The notes under the pieces were generated by a model, which made no database searches, had not been told where the DNA came from, and saw only the letters and a program-made list of their open reading frames with translations. From assembly GCA_016217545.1 (NCBI GenBank), contig JACRHT010000016.1, forward strand, positions 496,001 through 560,000: a DNA stretch of 64,000 nt. The letters run 5' to 3'. Made by a program: the position numbers and the translations under genes. This document shows positions 42,339 through 51,576 of the stretch, one piece after another. Each line of letters begins with the position of its first letter. Within the stretch, counting starts at the first letter, position 1. Source of the DNA: Opitutia bacterium (GTDB lineage: Bacteria; Verrucomicrobiota; Verrucomicrobiia; Opitutales; Opitutaceae).

Positions 42339-43278
42339 CGATCTCGCGCGGCACCGCGATCACCGTGCCATGACGCGGACGTTGCGGGGTGCCTTCATCG
42401 GGCAGGCGCAGCTGGCGAGTCGCGTCCTCCCAATGCTCGAGATCATGCGAGCGCAGGACGCCGTAGTGTTTTTCGATGTAGGCTTCGAAATAGAGCAGAT
42501 ACTCGCCGCCGACGCGCACCACCGACGGCCCTTCGGTCCAGAGCTTCGCCGGCGAGAACGGTTTCGAAACGCGCGTGAAGGGCCCGCGCGCGCTCGGGCC
42601 GGTCGCGTGCAAGAGATTTTTCGCCGGGTGCGGGTAGCGCGTCTCGTCCTTGAAAAACAGATGCCAGTCGCGCCCGGACTTCAGCAGCGTCGCGTCGATT
42701 GCACTGAAACCAAAATCGAACAGGACGCGCGCCGGCGTGAAGGTCGCGAAGTCCTTCGTCGCGGTGTAGTAGATGCGGTGGTTGAGGCCGTCCTCGGAAC
42801 TCTCGGCTCCCGCCGAGAAGCATCCCGGAATCGTCGTCGCCCACAGGATCAGAAACTCGGCGGCGTCCGGGTCCCAGACGATCTCAGGAGCCCAGCAATT
42901 TCGGGCGGCGGATTCCCGCGCCATCACGGGAATTTCCCGCGGCGTGCTCCAGTGGATGAAGTCCTTCGTGGATGCGTAGCCGATGCCGCGTTCCCACCAG
43001 CCGGAAGCCCACACGACGTGAAACGTGCCATCCGGGCCGCGGGCGACCGAGGGATCGCGCATGAGCTTCTCCTTCGCGCCGATCGTGGGCCGCAGCACGC
43101 TGGCTCCGTCCGCGAGTTTCTCCCACCGGAATCCGTCGTTGCTCCAGGCGAGGTGCAAGCCGTCGGCTCCGTTCTGCGTGAAGTAGGCAAAGAGCAGCAC
43201 GTCGGACTCCTCGCCGCGCGCCGCGACGAGCGCGGAAAACGCGAAACAGCAAACCAAGGCGAAACGGCGCGATATCAT
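42304..43278 (-). CDS. Secreted GH43-like beta-propeller protein
   Basis: 324 residues. A signal peptide (MISRRFALVCCFAFSALVAA) is followed by a single five-bladed propeller: LFAYFTQNGADGLHLAWSND, RDPSVARGPDG near 95, NCWAPEIVWDPDAAEFLILW near 150, SAIDATLL near 210, and EGPSVVRVGGEYLLYF near 265. DPS, WAPE and EGP correspond to the base, pKa-modulating and acid positions of GH43/GH117-like enzymes, so activity on arabinose- or galactose-containing side chains is plausible. It lies between a TPR protein and DUF6250 and is convergent with the latter. Confidence 0.8.
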   Translation of the reverse strand: MISRRFALVCCFAFSALVAARGEESDVLLFAYFTQNGADGLHLAWSNDGFRWEKLADGASVLRPTIGAKEKLMRDPSVARGPDGTFHVVWASGWWERGIGYASTKDFIHWSTPREIPVMARESAARNCWAPEIVWDPDAAEFLILWATTIPGCFSAGAESSEDGLNHRIYYTATKDFATFTPARVLFDFGFSAIDATLLKSGRDWHLFFKDETRYPHPAKNLLHATGPSARGPFTRVSKPFSPAKLWTEGPSVVRVGGEYLLYFEAYIEKHYGVLRSHDLEHWEDATRQLRLPDEGTPQRPRHGTVIAVPREIVRALQPLKLAP

Positions 43279-43351
43279 CGGCGAAGGCGGTTAAGGGGAG
43301 CGGCTGGCTGGCGGCGCGACAATCGCCGCGAGGGCGGACAGTTCAACGCGA

Positions 43352-45376
43352 TCAAGGCGACGCGAGCATCGAGCGGGCGATGCCGAGATTGGCGCGCACA
43401 GCTGCGTCGGTCGGCCGGGATTTCAGGATGAGTTCGTATTCGGCGATCGCCTCGGGAAAACGGCGCAGCGCGAGGTAGCAATTGGCGAGGTTGTTGCGCG
43501 CCTGATAGTGCCCGGGCTCCGCCGCGAGCGCGGCGCGAAACGCGTCGATGGCTTCGGCAAAGCGGCCTTGCCGCGCGATGAGATTGCCGAGCGCGACCGA
43601 TGCCGCCGCGTAGGCCGGCCGGGTGCGCAGCGCGACGCGCAACTCCCGTTCGGCGGTCGCGGCGTCGCCGGAGCGCTCGCGAATGCGCGCATAGTAGAAA
43701 TGTGTTTCAGGCAAGTCGGGCGGCTCGACGAGCGCCTGCTCGATGAGCGGAGCGGCCTCGGCCGCACGACCGAGCTGGATCAACAGACCCGCGAGGCTGA
43801 CGCGAATGTCGTTCGCGGGCTGCGGGGCGAGAGCGGCGCGCAGTTGCGCCACCGCGTCCTCCACCCTGCCCTGCCGCTCGAGCACCTGCGCCAGGTTCAC
43901 GCGCGCGTCGACGTAACTGGGATCGGCCGACACGGCGGCCGCAAAACGCGTCTGCGCATCGGCGAGCGCGCCGGTCGACATCGCCATCAGGCCGAGCTGA
44001 AACTGCGCGTAGGCGTGCGCCGGCTGCAACGCGACAGCCGCGAGGAATTCCTTCTCGGCCGCGGGACGCATGCCGTCGACCAGCAGCGCCAAACCGAGAT
44101 TGTAGTGGGCGCGCGGATTCGTCGGGCAAACCGCCGTCGTGTCGGACCAGAGCGAGCGCGCGGTGCGGTAGGTTTCGTTGCGCGCGTGCGTGGCGAGGCC
44201 GAGCACGGTCGCGAGCGCGGCGGTGCCGGAGACCGCGACTCCGGCGGGCACCCGCCACCGCGCGAACACACGGGCGACGCCAGCGGAGAGCAGCAGCAGC
44301 GGCGCGGCGAGCGCGAGATACATGCGATGCTCGGCCACGGTCTGCGTCGCGATCGGGATGACGCTGGAAGTCGGTGCGAGCAGCAGGAAGAAGCAGAGGC
44401 CGGCCACCCCGGCGGCGGAGCGGCGGGCAAAGCTCCACGCGCTCACTGCGAGCAGCGTCAGCACAATCGCGCTTGTCGTGGCGAGCGTCGCCGCATCGGC
44501 GATCGTGAACATTCCGTAGTCGAACGCCTGTCCCACGGGCCAAAGCGCAAGACGAAGGTAATGCACCACGGCCCACGTTTGCGTGAGCCCATACGTGATG
44601 ACGTCGACGCCCGCGCCGCTGCCGACCGATCCGCCGCGACCACGATTGGCCCACACGAGAACGGCGAGCACGAGCCACGAGGCGGCGAGGCTCGCGTAGA
44701 ATCGCGCCCGGAGCCGCCTCGCGGCGCGGAAACTGCCGGCAAAGAAACTGCGGTCGAGCAACAGCACGAGCAGCGGTGCGACGGCGGCGGTTTCCTTGGT
44801 CGCGACGCCGGCCAAGCACGCGATGGCGGCCGCGACCTGCCATCGCTTCGCGCGCGCATCGCCGCGCACGGAGCGCAGAAAGCCGTAGACCGTCAGCAGT
44901 GTGAACAGCGCGGCGAGCGACTCGGCGCGTTGCACGACGTAGGTGACCGCGGCGGTTTGCAGCGGATGAAGCGTCCACAGCAGCGCAGTCGCGAGCGCGA
45001 CGCCGCTCGTGACCGGCGGCAGGCGACGGAGCACGGCCCAGAGCGTGAGCGCCGCGAAGGCGTGAATCAGCCAGTTGAGGACGTGGTAGCTCCAGACATC
45101 CGGCCCGCTGACGGCGTGGTTGAGCGCGAAGGTGAAGTTGAGCAACGGGCGCCCGCTCACGGTTTCGCCGGCGGTGTGCGGCGGGTTGAGCCACGAGAGC
45201 GAGGCGAGTTCGCGGATGCTGCGGTTTTCGACGATGGACGGGATGTCGTCGAAGACGAAGGGAGCGCTCCAAGAGTTGGCCCAGGCGAGCGCGGTCGCGG
45301 CGAGGAGCAGCGTGAAGACGAGCGCAGGGCGCGAGTGCCATTCGGGGCGCAGGACCGGGGCGTCGGGTTTCTTCAT
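43352..45376 (-). CDS. Membrane protein with C-terminal TPR repeats (TMTC-like)
   Basis: 674 residues. The N-terminal ~400 residues contain about ten hydrophobic segments with FVFDDIPSIVENRSIRELAS, GRPLLNFTFALNHAVSGPDV and QRAESLAALFTLLTVYGFL, the pattern of TMTC/GT-C-like tetratricopeptide membrane proteins. The last ~260 residues form about seven TPR units (NPRAHYNLGLALLVDGMRPA, GHYQARNNLANCYLALRRFP). TMTC relatives are linked to protein O-glycosylation, but no catalytic motif beyond the DD pair was verified here. The gene starts just after the TonB receptor terminator, so it probably has its own promoter. Confidence 0.75.
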   Translation of the reverse strand: MKKPDAPVLRPEWHSRPALVFTLLLAATALAWANSWSAPFVFDDIPSIVENRSIRELASLSWLNPPHTAGETVSGRPLLNFTFALNHAVSGPDVWSYHVLNWLIHAFAALTLWAVLRRLPPVTSGVALATALLWTLHPLQTAAVTYVVQRAESLAALFTLLTVYGFLRSVRGDARAKRWQVAAAIACLAGVATKETAAVAPLLVLLLDRSFFAGSFRAARRLRARFYASLAASWLVLAVLVWANRGRGGSVGSGAGVDVITYGLTQTWAVVHYLRLALWPVGQAFDYGMFTIADAATLATTSAIVLTLLAVSAWSFARRSAAGVAGLCFFLLLAPTSSVIPIATQTVAEHRMYLALAAPLLLLSAGVARVFARWRVPAGVAVSGTAALATVLGLATHARNETYRTARSLWSDTTAVCPTNPRAHYNLGLALLVDGMRPAAEKEFLAAVALQPAHAYAQFQLGLMAMSTGALADAQTRFAAAVSADPSYVDARVNLAQVLERQGRVEDAVAQLRAALAPQPANDIRVSLAGLLIQLGRAAEAAPLIEQALVEPPDLPETHFYYARIRERSGDAATAERELRVALRTRPAYAAASVALGNLIARQGRFAEAIDAFRAALAAEPGHYQARNNLANCYLALRRFPEAIAEYELILKSRPTDAAVRANLGIARSMLASP

Positions 45377-45439
45377 GGGCGCACGAATGGGAATCGGTGG
45401 CGCGCCAGCATCCGCCGAGCGGGATGAGGGAACAACATG

Positions 45440-45467
45440 AAAAGCCCTCCGGGGTCACCGGAGGGCT
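45440..45467 (-). terminator. Rho-independent terminator of the TonB receptor gene
   Basis: On the - strand a perfect 10-bp stem AGCCCTCCGG...CCGGAGGGCT with a 5-nt loop is followed by TTTTCAT. It starts 30 bp after the receptor stop codon. Confidence 0.85.
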
Positions 45468-45497
45468 GAAAGCTTCGACGTTGTTTTTCGGCTTCGC

Positions 45498-48400
45498 TCA
45501 GAAGTCGAACGTGGTCGTCAGGGTGAACTGGCGCGGGTCGATGATGCGGAACGAATACGGCGAACCGTCGTAGTTGACTGCGACCGGGCGGAGGCCGCCG
45601 TTCTCGAAGACGTTGGCGACGTTGAGCTGCACCTTGGCGCGGACCTTGTTGTTCCAGGTCGTGAAGCGATAGCTGACCCAGAGGTCGGTGTAGTAGTGCT
45701 CCTTGTCGTAGTAGGGCTTCGTGATGTCGGCGTAGTCGAGGACGGGCACGCCGTTGTAGAGGTTCACGCCGCTGGCCTTGCCGGCGTAGCCGATGACGGC
45801 CTTGTCTTCCCAGCGGAGGCTGCCGCCGACGCCGAGGCCCTTGAGCTTGCCGGAGCTGAACGAGTAGTTGCTGACCATCGACCAGCGGTATTTGCGCTGG
45901 CCTTGGACGGACTGGCCTTGGAGGTCGCGGTCGAGCGTGAGTTGCGGGACGACGACGCCGTTCCAGTTGGCTTCGGGATTGGCGAACGCGTTGGCTTGCT
46001 CGGGGAACAGCGCGCTGTTGTAGCCGAAGGAACTCCAGAAGTTCGTCAGGTTCACCTGGCGGCCGGTGCCGTCGCTCTTGGTCTGATAGGTCGCCATGCT
46101 CTGGTATTGCGGGAGCAAGTAGTCGCTCGCCTTGGCGGCCTTCCACACGGCCATGCGCTCGTCGGCCCACGGCGTGAACTCCTTGAGGACGCTGGCGTAT
46201 TTGGTGTCCTGTTTGCCGAAGGTGAACTTCAGGGTCCAGTTGCGGGTCGGGTTGTAGCTGATTTCCGCTTCCAAGCCCTTGGCGTTGGCGTTGCGCGTGG
46301 CGCCGGTGGTGTAAGGCAGCGTGCTGTAATAGTCGTAGGGCAGCTTCCAGATCTTCGCGGCGGCGGCTTGGACTTCGGCTTCTTCCGCGGTGCTGAGGTT
46401 GGAGCCAAAGTTCGTGGAATCGACCGGGTTGTAGCGCGTGTCGCCCGGGTGGGTCGCCTGGAGATTGATCAGCGAGATCGTGCGCGCCCAGTTGCGGAAC
46501 AGCGTCGTGTCGATGTTGCCCGACAGACGGCCGAACACGACGGGGGCGGAGATGTTCTCGTTGAGGTTCGAGGCGTCGAACCACGTGACGCGAGCGAAGA
46601 GCCGGTTGTCGAGGAGCGAGAACTGGATGCCGATGTCCTTGCCTTCGCCGACGGGCTTTTCGAGCTGCTTGCCGTAGAAGTCGCCGAGCGCGGAGGACGG
46701 CGGGTTGAAGTTGTCGGATTTGTTGAAGCTGATGCCGAAGTCGCGGACGAACTGCCAGAGCAGCGAGCCGTTGTCGGCCCGGCGATCGATGTTGGCCCAG
46801 CCTTGGAACGGACGGAGCACGGCGCCGAGGGTCTTGGTGCGGCCGGTGAGCTCGGCGTAGGGGCCCCAGCGATTGAAGAGGAAGTCGCGCTGGAAAACGC
46901 CGTTGACCCACTTCTGCGGGGCGGTGATGGCGTCGGCGACGATGTTGCCGGCGGAGTCCTTGACGGCGGGGAGACCGGTGTTGGTGACGCGCGCCTTGTA
47001 TTTGTCCTCACGGAAACCGAAGGTCGCGATGAGGCGGTTGCCCCAGAGGTAGCTGGTCATGCCACCGCTCTTGGAATCGACGATGCGCTGGTTGCGGCCG
47101 GTGCCGGAATCGAAGTCGTCGAAGGCGGTGGTGACGCCGATCGGAATGAACGCGCTTTGATCGTAGTCGTAGGCGCGAATGGTGCCGCTGTAGTCGAGAT
47201 AATCCCAGTAGCCGGCCGAGCGAGTGACGACGCCGTTCGGATCCGAGGGAGAAGCGAGGTAGTAGGTGCGGCGCAGCGAAGTGGTCTGGCGATTCCAGCC
47301 GGACGGGGTGCCGTCGGCATTGTTGTTCGGGTTGCGCAGGTAGCGATAGGCACCCGTCTGGCTCGTGCTCGACATGTATTCGAGGCGCTGGCGGATGGTC
47401 GTGGACATGTATTCGTCGCGCGACCACAGGCCGAGGATCTGGTGCTTGCCGAGCCATTTGGTCCAGCCGGCGTTGCGCGTGAAGTCCGGCGTCCACGCGA
47501 GCATCGCGCGATAGTGGTCGTCGAGCTCCGCGTTGTAGTAGGCGTCGGGATCCTGGTCCTCGAGGTAGGGCTTGCCGAAGTAAGGATTCGCGGAGCCGTC
47601 GGGGAGAGTCTTGTTGGTGTCGACGAACAGCGTGGCGACGTTGAGCTGGGCCACGGTGTAGTTCGTGCGCTGGCTCCAATCCTGGCGGAACCAGCCGGCG
47701 TTGACGTAGAGGTTCCACGGGAGTTCCTGCTCGAGCTCGACGTTGTAGTTCTTGTTGTTCGCGACGCCGAAGTTCATCGAGTTGATGTTCACGTTCGTCC
47801 AATCGTAGATCGATTTGTCCGTGACGCTCGGGTAGCGGTAGCTCGACGCGAGGATGCCGTTGCCCGCGGCGGTCCAGCCCGCGGACGAAGTGTAAGTGCG
47901 CGTGTAGTAATCCGACTGGGTCGGGTTCGCCCAAATCGTGGCCTCAGCGGGACCGACGCTGGGGTTGCCCGCCGGATTGCCGGCGACGCCGAAGTTCGGC
48001 AGATAGCGGTAATTGTAGGTCGGCTGGAACCAGCTCACGAGCTGGCCGTTCGCGATCTGCATGATGCTGCGGGACTGGTTGACCTCGCCGATGCCGGGGA
48101 CGAACAGGATGTTTGGAGACGTCGTGCCGGCTTTCCAATTCGCGGGGACGCCCCAGTTCGTGTTACCGAAAATGCTGAGACCGTTGTAGAAGGTGAAGTT
48201 CGTGTCGGTGCCGTTGAAGGCCGTCGCAGAAGTGCCGCGCTTGGCGGGGTCGTAGCCGGGTTGGGCGCGCACGAAGTCGCGGAGCGCCTGCGCATAGGTG
48301 GTGTTCGCGGAATTGTTCACCATCATCGAGAGGACCTGGCCGGTCTTGAGGCTGTAGATCTTGTGCGACGGCGCGTCGTAATAGGGCTGGCCGGCGAGAT

Positions 48401-49370
48401 TCCACTGCGTGACGTAATCGCGCGGCGTGAGGCTGTTCGGGCGATGGTTCTCGTTATCGTAGCTCTCGAAGTTCGCCCGAATCGTCGTCTTGCTGAAGGG
48501 CTTGAACGTGATCGCGCCGTAGTAGCGCTCGGTCTTGTCGAAGGACGGCTTGCGCTGGAATCGGCGGTCGTCGTAGAGCGCCGCGCCGTAGATGGCCAAC
48601 TTGTCGTGGATGAGGCCTTGGTTGAAATTCAGCGAGCTGCGGAACGAACCGTATTGGTCGGTGCGGAACGCGACCTGCGTGGTGTTGCGGTTCAGCAAAG
48701 CCGACGCCGTGCTCTGATTCGCGATGCCGGCCGGGCTGCCGAGACCGAAGAGCATCGAGTTCGGGCCGCGGCTGATTTCGACCGACTGCGTGTTGTAGGC
48801 GTCGAACGGCACCGACGAAATCGCCGGGTAGTAGTTGATCGCCGCGCTCGGGGAACCGAGACCGCGCACGCGGTTCGCACCGGCGTTCGTGTAGGACGCG
48901 ACGGCGTTGCCCTGCGTGCCGCCGGCGATGGTGTCGAGCACACCGTCATTGCGAAAACTCTGCGTGCCCGGCGTGTAGGTGAGCGAACCTTCCGTGTTCA
49001 CCTCGTAGCGGAAGATGTCGTTGATGTCCGTCGACGCGGTGTCCTCCATCTGCTGCTTCGTGATGACGGAGATCGATGCGCCGAGGTCGGCGAGATTGGT
49101 GTTGAGGCGGCTGCCGGCGAGCGTGTTGGCCGCGAAATAGCCCTTGTCGTTGCTCGTCGTAACAGTGAACGGCGAGAGCACGACGGCCTCGTCTTCCTTG
49201 CGCGCAGTATCCTTCACCGTTTCCACCGGGATCGGCTTGCGGTTGTCGGGCTGCCGGTCGGCAGCGGCGGGCGCCGCTTGCTGTGCCATGCCCGACGGAG
49301 CGAGCAGGACGGCAATCACCGGCGCGAGGGAACGAACTCCGAAACGGAGCCTCGAGGGTAGGTTCAGCAT
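45498..49370 (-). CDS. Large TonB-dependent receptor (Opitutaceae type)
   Basis: 1290 residues from ATG at 49370, which begins MLNLPSRLRFGVRSLAPVIA; in-frame codons upstream add no signal. The signal peptide ends near SGMAQQ. A TonB-box-like segment EAVVLSPFTVTTSNDKGYFA is followed by the plug (AGSRLNTNLADLGASISVIT and DINDIFRYE, INYYPAISSVPFDAYNTQSV, RGPNSMLFGLGSPAG). The C-terminal barrel ends in an aromatic residue (RQFTLTTTFDF), as outer-membrane proteins do. Such receptors import large ligands, here probably oligosaccharides given the hydrolases around. No SusD partner lies next to it. It ends in a clear terminator and is divergent from a Gfo/Idh gene across 222 bp. Confidence 0.9.
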   Translation of the reverse strand: MLNLPSRLRFGVRSLAPVIAVLLAPSGMAQQAAPAAADRQPDNRKPIPVETVKDTARKEDEAVVLSPFTVTTSNDKGYFAANTLAGSRLNTNLADLGASISVITKQQMEDTASTDINDIFRYEVNTEGSLTYTPGTQSFRNDGVLDTIAGGTQGNAVASYTNAGANRVRGLGSPSAAINYYPAISSVPFDAYNTQSVEISRGPNSMLFGLGSPAGIANQSTASALLNRNTTQVAFRTDQYGSFRSSLNFNQGLIHDKLAIYGAALYDDRRFQRKPSFDKTERYYGAITFKPFSKTTIRANFESYDNENHRPNSLTPRDYVTQWNLAGQPYYDAPSHKIYSLKTGQVLSMMVNNSANTTYAQALRDFVRAQPGYDPAKRGTSATAFNGTDTNFTFYNGLSIFGNTNWGVPANWKAGTTSPNILFVPGIGEVNQSRSIMQIANGQLVSWFQPTYNYRYLPNFGVAGNPAGNPSVGPAEATIWANPTQSDYYTRTYTSSAGWTAAGNGILASSYRYPSVTDKSIYDWTNVNINSMNFGVANNKNYNVELEQELPWNLYVNAGWFRQDWSQRTNYTVAQLNVATLFVDTNKTLPDGSANPYFGKPYLEDQDPDAYYNAELDDHYRAMLAWTPDFTRNAGWTKWLGKHQILGLWSRDEYMSTTIRQRLEYMSSTSQTGAYRYLRNPNNNADGTPSGWNRQTTSLRRTYYLASPSDPNGVVTRSAGYWDYLDYSGTIRAYDYDQSAFIPIGVTTAFDDFDSGTGRNQRIVDSKSGGMTSYLWGNRLIATFGFREDKYKARVTNTGLPAVKDSAGNIVADAITAPQKWVNGVFQRDFLFNRWGPYAELTGRTKTLGAVLRPFQGWANIDRRADNGSLLWQFVRDFGISFNKSDNFNPPSSALGDFYGKQLEKPVGEGKDIGIQFSLLDNRLFARVTWFDASNLNENISAPVVFGRLSGNIDTTLFRNWARTISLINLQATHPGDTRYNPVDSTNFGSNLSTAEEAEVQAAAAKIWKLPYDYYSTLPYTTGATRNANAKGLEAEISYNPTRNWTLKFTFGKQDTKYASVLKEFTPWADERMAVWKAAKASDYLLPQYQSMATYQTKSDGTGRQVNLTNFWSSFGYNSALFPEQANAFANPEANWNGVVVPQLTLDRDLQGQSVQGQRKYRWSMVSNYSFSSGKLKGLGVGGSLRWEDKAVIGYAGKASGVNLYNGVPVLDYADITKPYYDKEHYYTDLWVSYRFTTWNNKVRAKVQLNVANVFENGGLRPVAVNYDGSPYSFRIIDPRQFTLTTTFDF

Positions 49371-49592
49371 AAGGGTGCGGGGTCGATTCGCTGGGGAAGC
49401 GAAGTGCTTGGGTCTGATCGCGCGTGAGGAGGGGTGCGCGAGGTGCGAGAGCTTCCTGCACCTGCCGCAAAAAACAGACAAATCAGGCGCGCCTCAGACA
49501 GTTCGAAATCGCCAGGCTCGCGCGCGAAAACCGAGCGGCGAAGATCACGCGACAGTTGCCGCCGCGCCCCGCGGCGCTTCTGCTTGCACGCG

Positions 49593-50678
49593 ATGACCCG
49601 CTCCCCTGCCCCGTCCGATTTGCTCCCCGGAGAAAAGCCGCGCCCGGTCGTCGCGGGCGACGACTTCGTGTTCGCCGCGGCGCATCTCGATCACGGCCAC
49701 ATCTTCGGGCAATGCGAAGGCCTCGTCGCTGCCGGGGCGCAGCTGAAGTGGATCTACGATCCCGACGCGCAACGCGCCGCGGCTCTGCAAGCCCAACACC
49801 CGACAGCGCGGATCGCGCGCTCGCTCGACGAGATCCTCGAGGATGGTGCTGTCCGTCTCGTCGCCGCCGCGGCTGTGCCCTGCGAACGCGGCCCGCTCGG
49901 AGGCCGCGTGATGCGCGCCGGCAAGGACTACTTCACCGACAAGACGCCCTTCACGACGCTCGCGCAACTTGCCGACGCACGGCAGGTGGTCGCCGAGACC
50001 GGGCGCAAGTATGCGGTCTATTTCAGCGAGCGGCTCCACAACGAAGCCGCGATGCACGCGACGGATCTCATCGCGCGCGGCGCGATCGGCAAAGTTCTAC
50101 AGGTGATCGGCCTCGGGCCGCATCGTCTCGGCAAGGCAGGGCGACCGGCTTGGTTTTTCGAAAAGGCGAAATACGGCGGCATCCTCTGCGACATCGGCTC
50201 ACACCAGTTCGAGCAGTTCCTCACCTGGTCGGGAGCACGCACCGCCGAAGTGACACATGCTGCCGTCGCAAACCACGCGCATCCGGAAACGCCGGAACTC
50301 GAAGACTACGGCGAGGCCTCGCTCGCCGGCGACAACGGCGCGACGAACTTCGTGCGCGTCGACTGGTTCACTCCGGACGGCCTCGGCACCTGGGGCGACG
50401 GACGCAATTTCATCCTCGGCACGCGCGGCTACATCGAGCTGCGCAAATACATCGACGTCGCGCGCGACGCGGTGGGCAACCAAGTCTACCTCGTCGACGA
50501 GCGCGGGGAGCATCATCTCCCGGTCGACGGCAAGGTGGGCTATCGTTTCTTCGGTGAACTCACCCTCGACTGCCTGAACCGCACGGAGCGCGCGATGACG
50601 CAGGAGCACACGTTCGCCGCGGCCGAGCTTTGCCTGCGCGCGCAGGCCGTCGCGCGCCGACTGCCGACGGTGCGCTGA
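49593..50678 (+). CDS. Gfo/Idh/MocA family oxidoreductase
   Basis: 361 residues. The N-terminal Rossmann-like domain (~20-140: HIFGQCEGLVAAGAQLKWIY, SLDEILEDGAVRLVAAAAVP, GKDYFTDKTPFTTLAQL) and the C-terminal alpha/beta substrate domain (GGILCDIGSHQFEQFLTWSG, FILGTRGYIELRKYID) are complete. The usual N-terminal GxGxxG is replaced by the DLDHGHIF-like segment HLDHGHIFGQ, as in a subgroup of Verrucomicrobia/Planctomycetes proteins of this family. The start at 49593 was chosen because upstream codons are Arg/Ala-rich and not family-like. Likely role: NAD(P)-dependent oxidation of a sugar or sugar acid. It converges with the operon ending at 50699. Confidence 0.85.
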   Translation: MTRSPAPSDLLPGEKPRPVVAGDDFVFAAAHLDHGHIFGQCEGLVAAGAQLKWIYDPDAQRAAALQAQHPTARIARSLDEILEDGAVRLVAAAAVPCERGPLGGRVMRAGKDYFTDKTPFTTLAQLADARQVVAETGRKYAVYFSERLHNEAAMHATDLIARGAIGKVLQVIGLGPHRLGKAGRPAWFFEKAKYGGILCDIGSHQFEQFLTWSGARTAEVTHAAVANHAHPETPELEDYGEASLAGDNGATNFVRVDWFTPDGLGTWGDGRNFILGTRGYIELRKYIDVARDAVGNQVYLVDERGEHHLPVDGKVGYRFFGELTLDCLNRTERAMTQEHTFAAAELCLRAQAVARRLPTVR

Positions 50679-50698
50679 GCGAGGCGAAACGCGCAGCG

Positions 50699-51475
50699 TC
50701 AGAGCCGCGGAATGGTCAGGCCGCCGTCGACGAGGATAACCTGCCCGGTGGAATATGGAAAATCGCCGCGCGCGAGCGCGGCCACGGCGCGGCCGACGTC
50801 GTCCGGGAAGCCCCAGCGCGGCTGCACGAACGCGCCGCCGGCGATGAGCTTGTCGTATTTCTCGGTTACGGCCGCGGTCATGTCGGTTTTGATCACGCCC
50901 GGGCGGATCTCGTAGGACGGGATGCCGTCGGCGCCGAGGCGCGCGGCGAACAGCTCGTTGAGCATCGCGAGGCCGGCCTTGGCGATGCAGTATTCGCCGC
51001 GGTTGATGCTCGCCATCGTCGCGGAGACGGAGCTGACGGTGACAATCGCGGCGCTGAACGCGGCGTCGGCTTTCTTCGCGGCCACCATGTCGCGCGCGAT
51101 CGCCTGCGTGAGGAAGAACACGCCGCGGAGGTTGGTGTTCATCACGTAGTCGTAGCTTTCCTCGGAGGTCTCGAGGAGGTCGGCGCGGACCTTGGGCGCG
51201 ACGCCGGCGTTGTTGACGAGGAGATTCAGCGCGCGGCCGCCAGTGAACTCGCGGCAGACGGCGAGGATGGCCGCGCGGCCATCGGCGGAACCGACGTCGC
51301 CGCGCGCGTAAGTGACGCGCACGCCGTGTTTCGCGAGCACAGCGAGCGGCTCGGTAACTTGGTCTTCGGGGCGCATGCCATTGATGACGAGGTCCCATTT
51401 TTCGGCCGCGAGTTTTTCGGCGATGCCGAAGCCGATGCCGCGCGAGCCGCCGGTGACGAGAGCGATTTTTTTCAT
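50699..51475 (-). CDS. Short-chain dehydrogenase/reductase, 3-ketoacyl-ACP reductase-like
   Basis: 258 residues. Classical SDR motifs are present: TGGSRGIGFG (8-17) for cofactor binding, NNAG (88-91), catalytic Ser at ~148-149 in VTVSSVSA, and Y162-x-x-x-K166 in GEYCIAK. The end PYSTGQVILVDGGLTIPRL is typical of 3-oxoacyl-reductase-like SDRs. Several members act on sugars or sugar acids, and the catabolic neighbours favour that over fatty acid synthesis. It is the last gene of the - strand operon, 101 bp after the second Gfo/Idh gene. Confidence 0.9.
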   Translation of the reverse strand: MKKIALVTGGSRGIGFGIAEKLAAEKWDLVINGMRPEDQVTEPLAVLAKHGVRVTYARGDVGSADGRAAILAVCREFTGGRALNLLVNNAGVAPKVRADLLETSEESYDYVMNTNLRGVFFLTQAIARDMVAAKKADAAFSAAIVTVSSVSATMASINRGEYCIAKAGLAMLNELFAARLGADGIPSYEIRPGVIKTDMTAAVTEKYDKLIAGGAFVQPRWGFPDDVGRAVAALARGDFPYSTGQVILVDGGLTIPRL

Positions 51476-51478
51476 AGC

Positions 51479-51563
51479 GATCAGCTGTCAGCGGTCAGCT
51501 TTCAGCTTTGGACAATGGAAGATCACAGTTGGGTTGGCTGACAGCTGAGAGCTGAAAGCTGAT
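51479..51563. repeat. Inverted word-like repeat in operon spacer (TCAGCT family)
   Basis: Left block 51479-51508 is made of the words ATCAGCTGTCAGC and TCAGCTTTCAGCT. Right block 51538-51563 contains CTGACAGCTGAGAGCTGAAA, which is its rough reverse complement. The 30-nt centre contains no such words. It fills almost all of the spacer between SDR and the second Gfo/Idh gene. Confidence 0.7.
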
Positions 51564-51576
51564 TGCTGCCGCGCGC

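Noticed and set aside
43279..43351. Search for a small gene or RNA between the GH43-like and TPR genes.
   Set aside because: The 73 bp are GC-rich without a hairpin, terminator or short frame worth reporting.
45696..49361. A 1221-codon open frame on the + strand opposite the first TonB receptor.
   Set aside because: It is the antisense shadow of the receptor. GC-rich third positions keep the opposite frame open; the translation is low-complexity and Val/Ala/Arg-rich with no signal peptide or motif.
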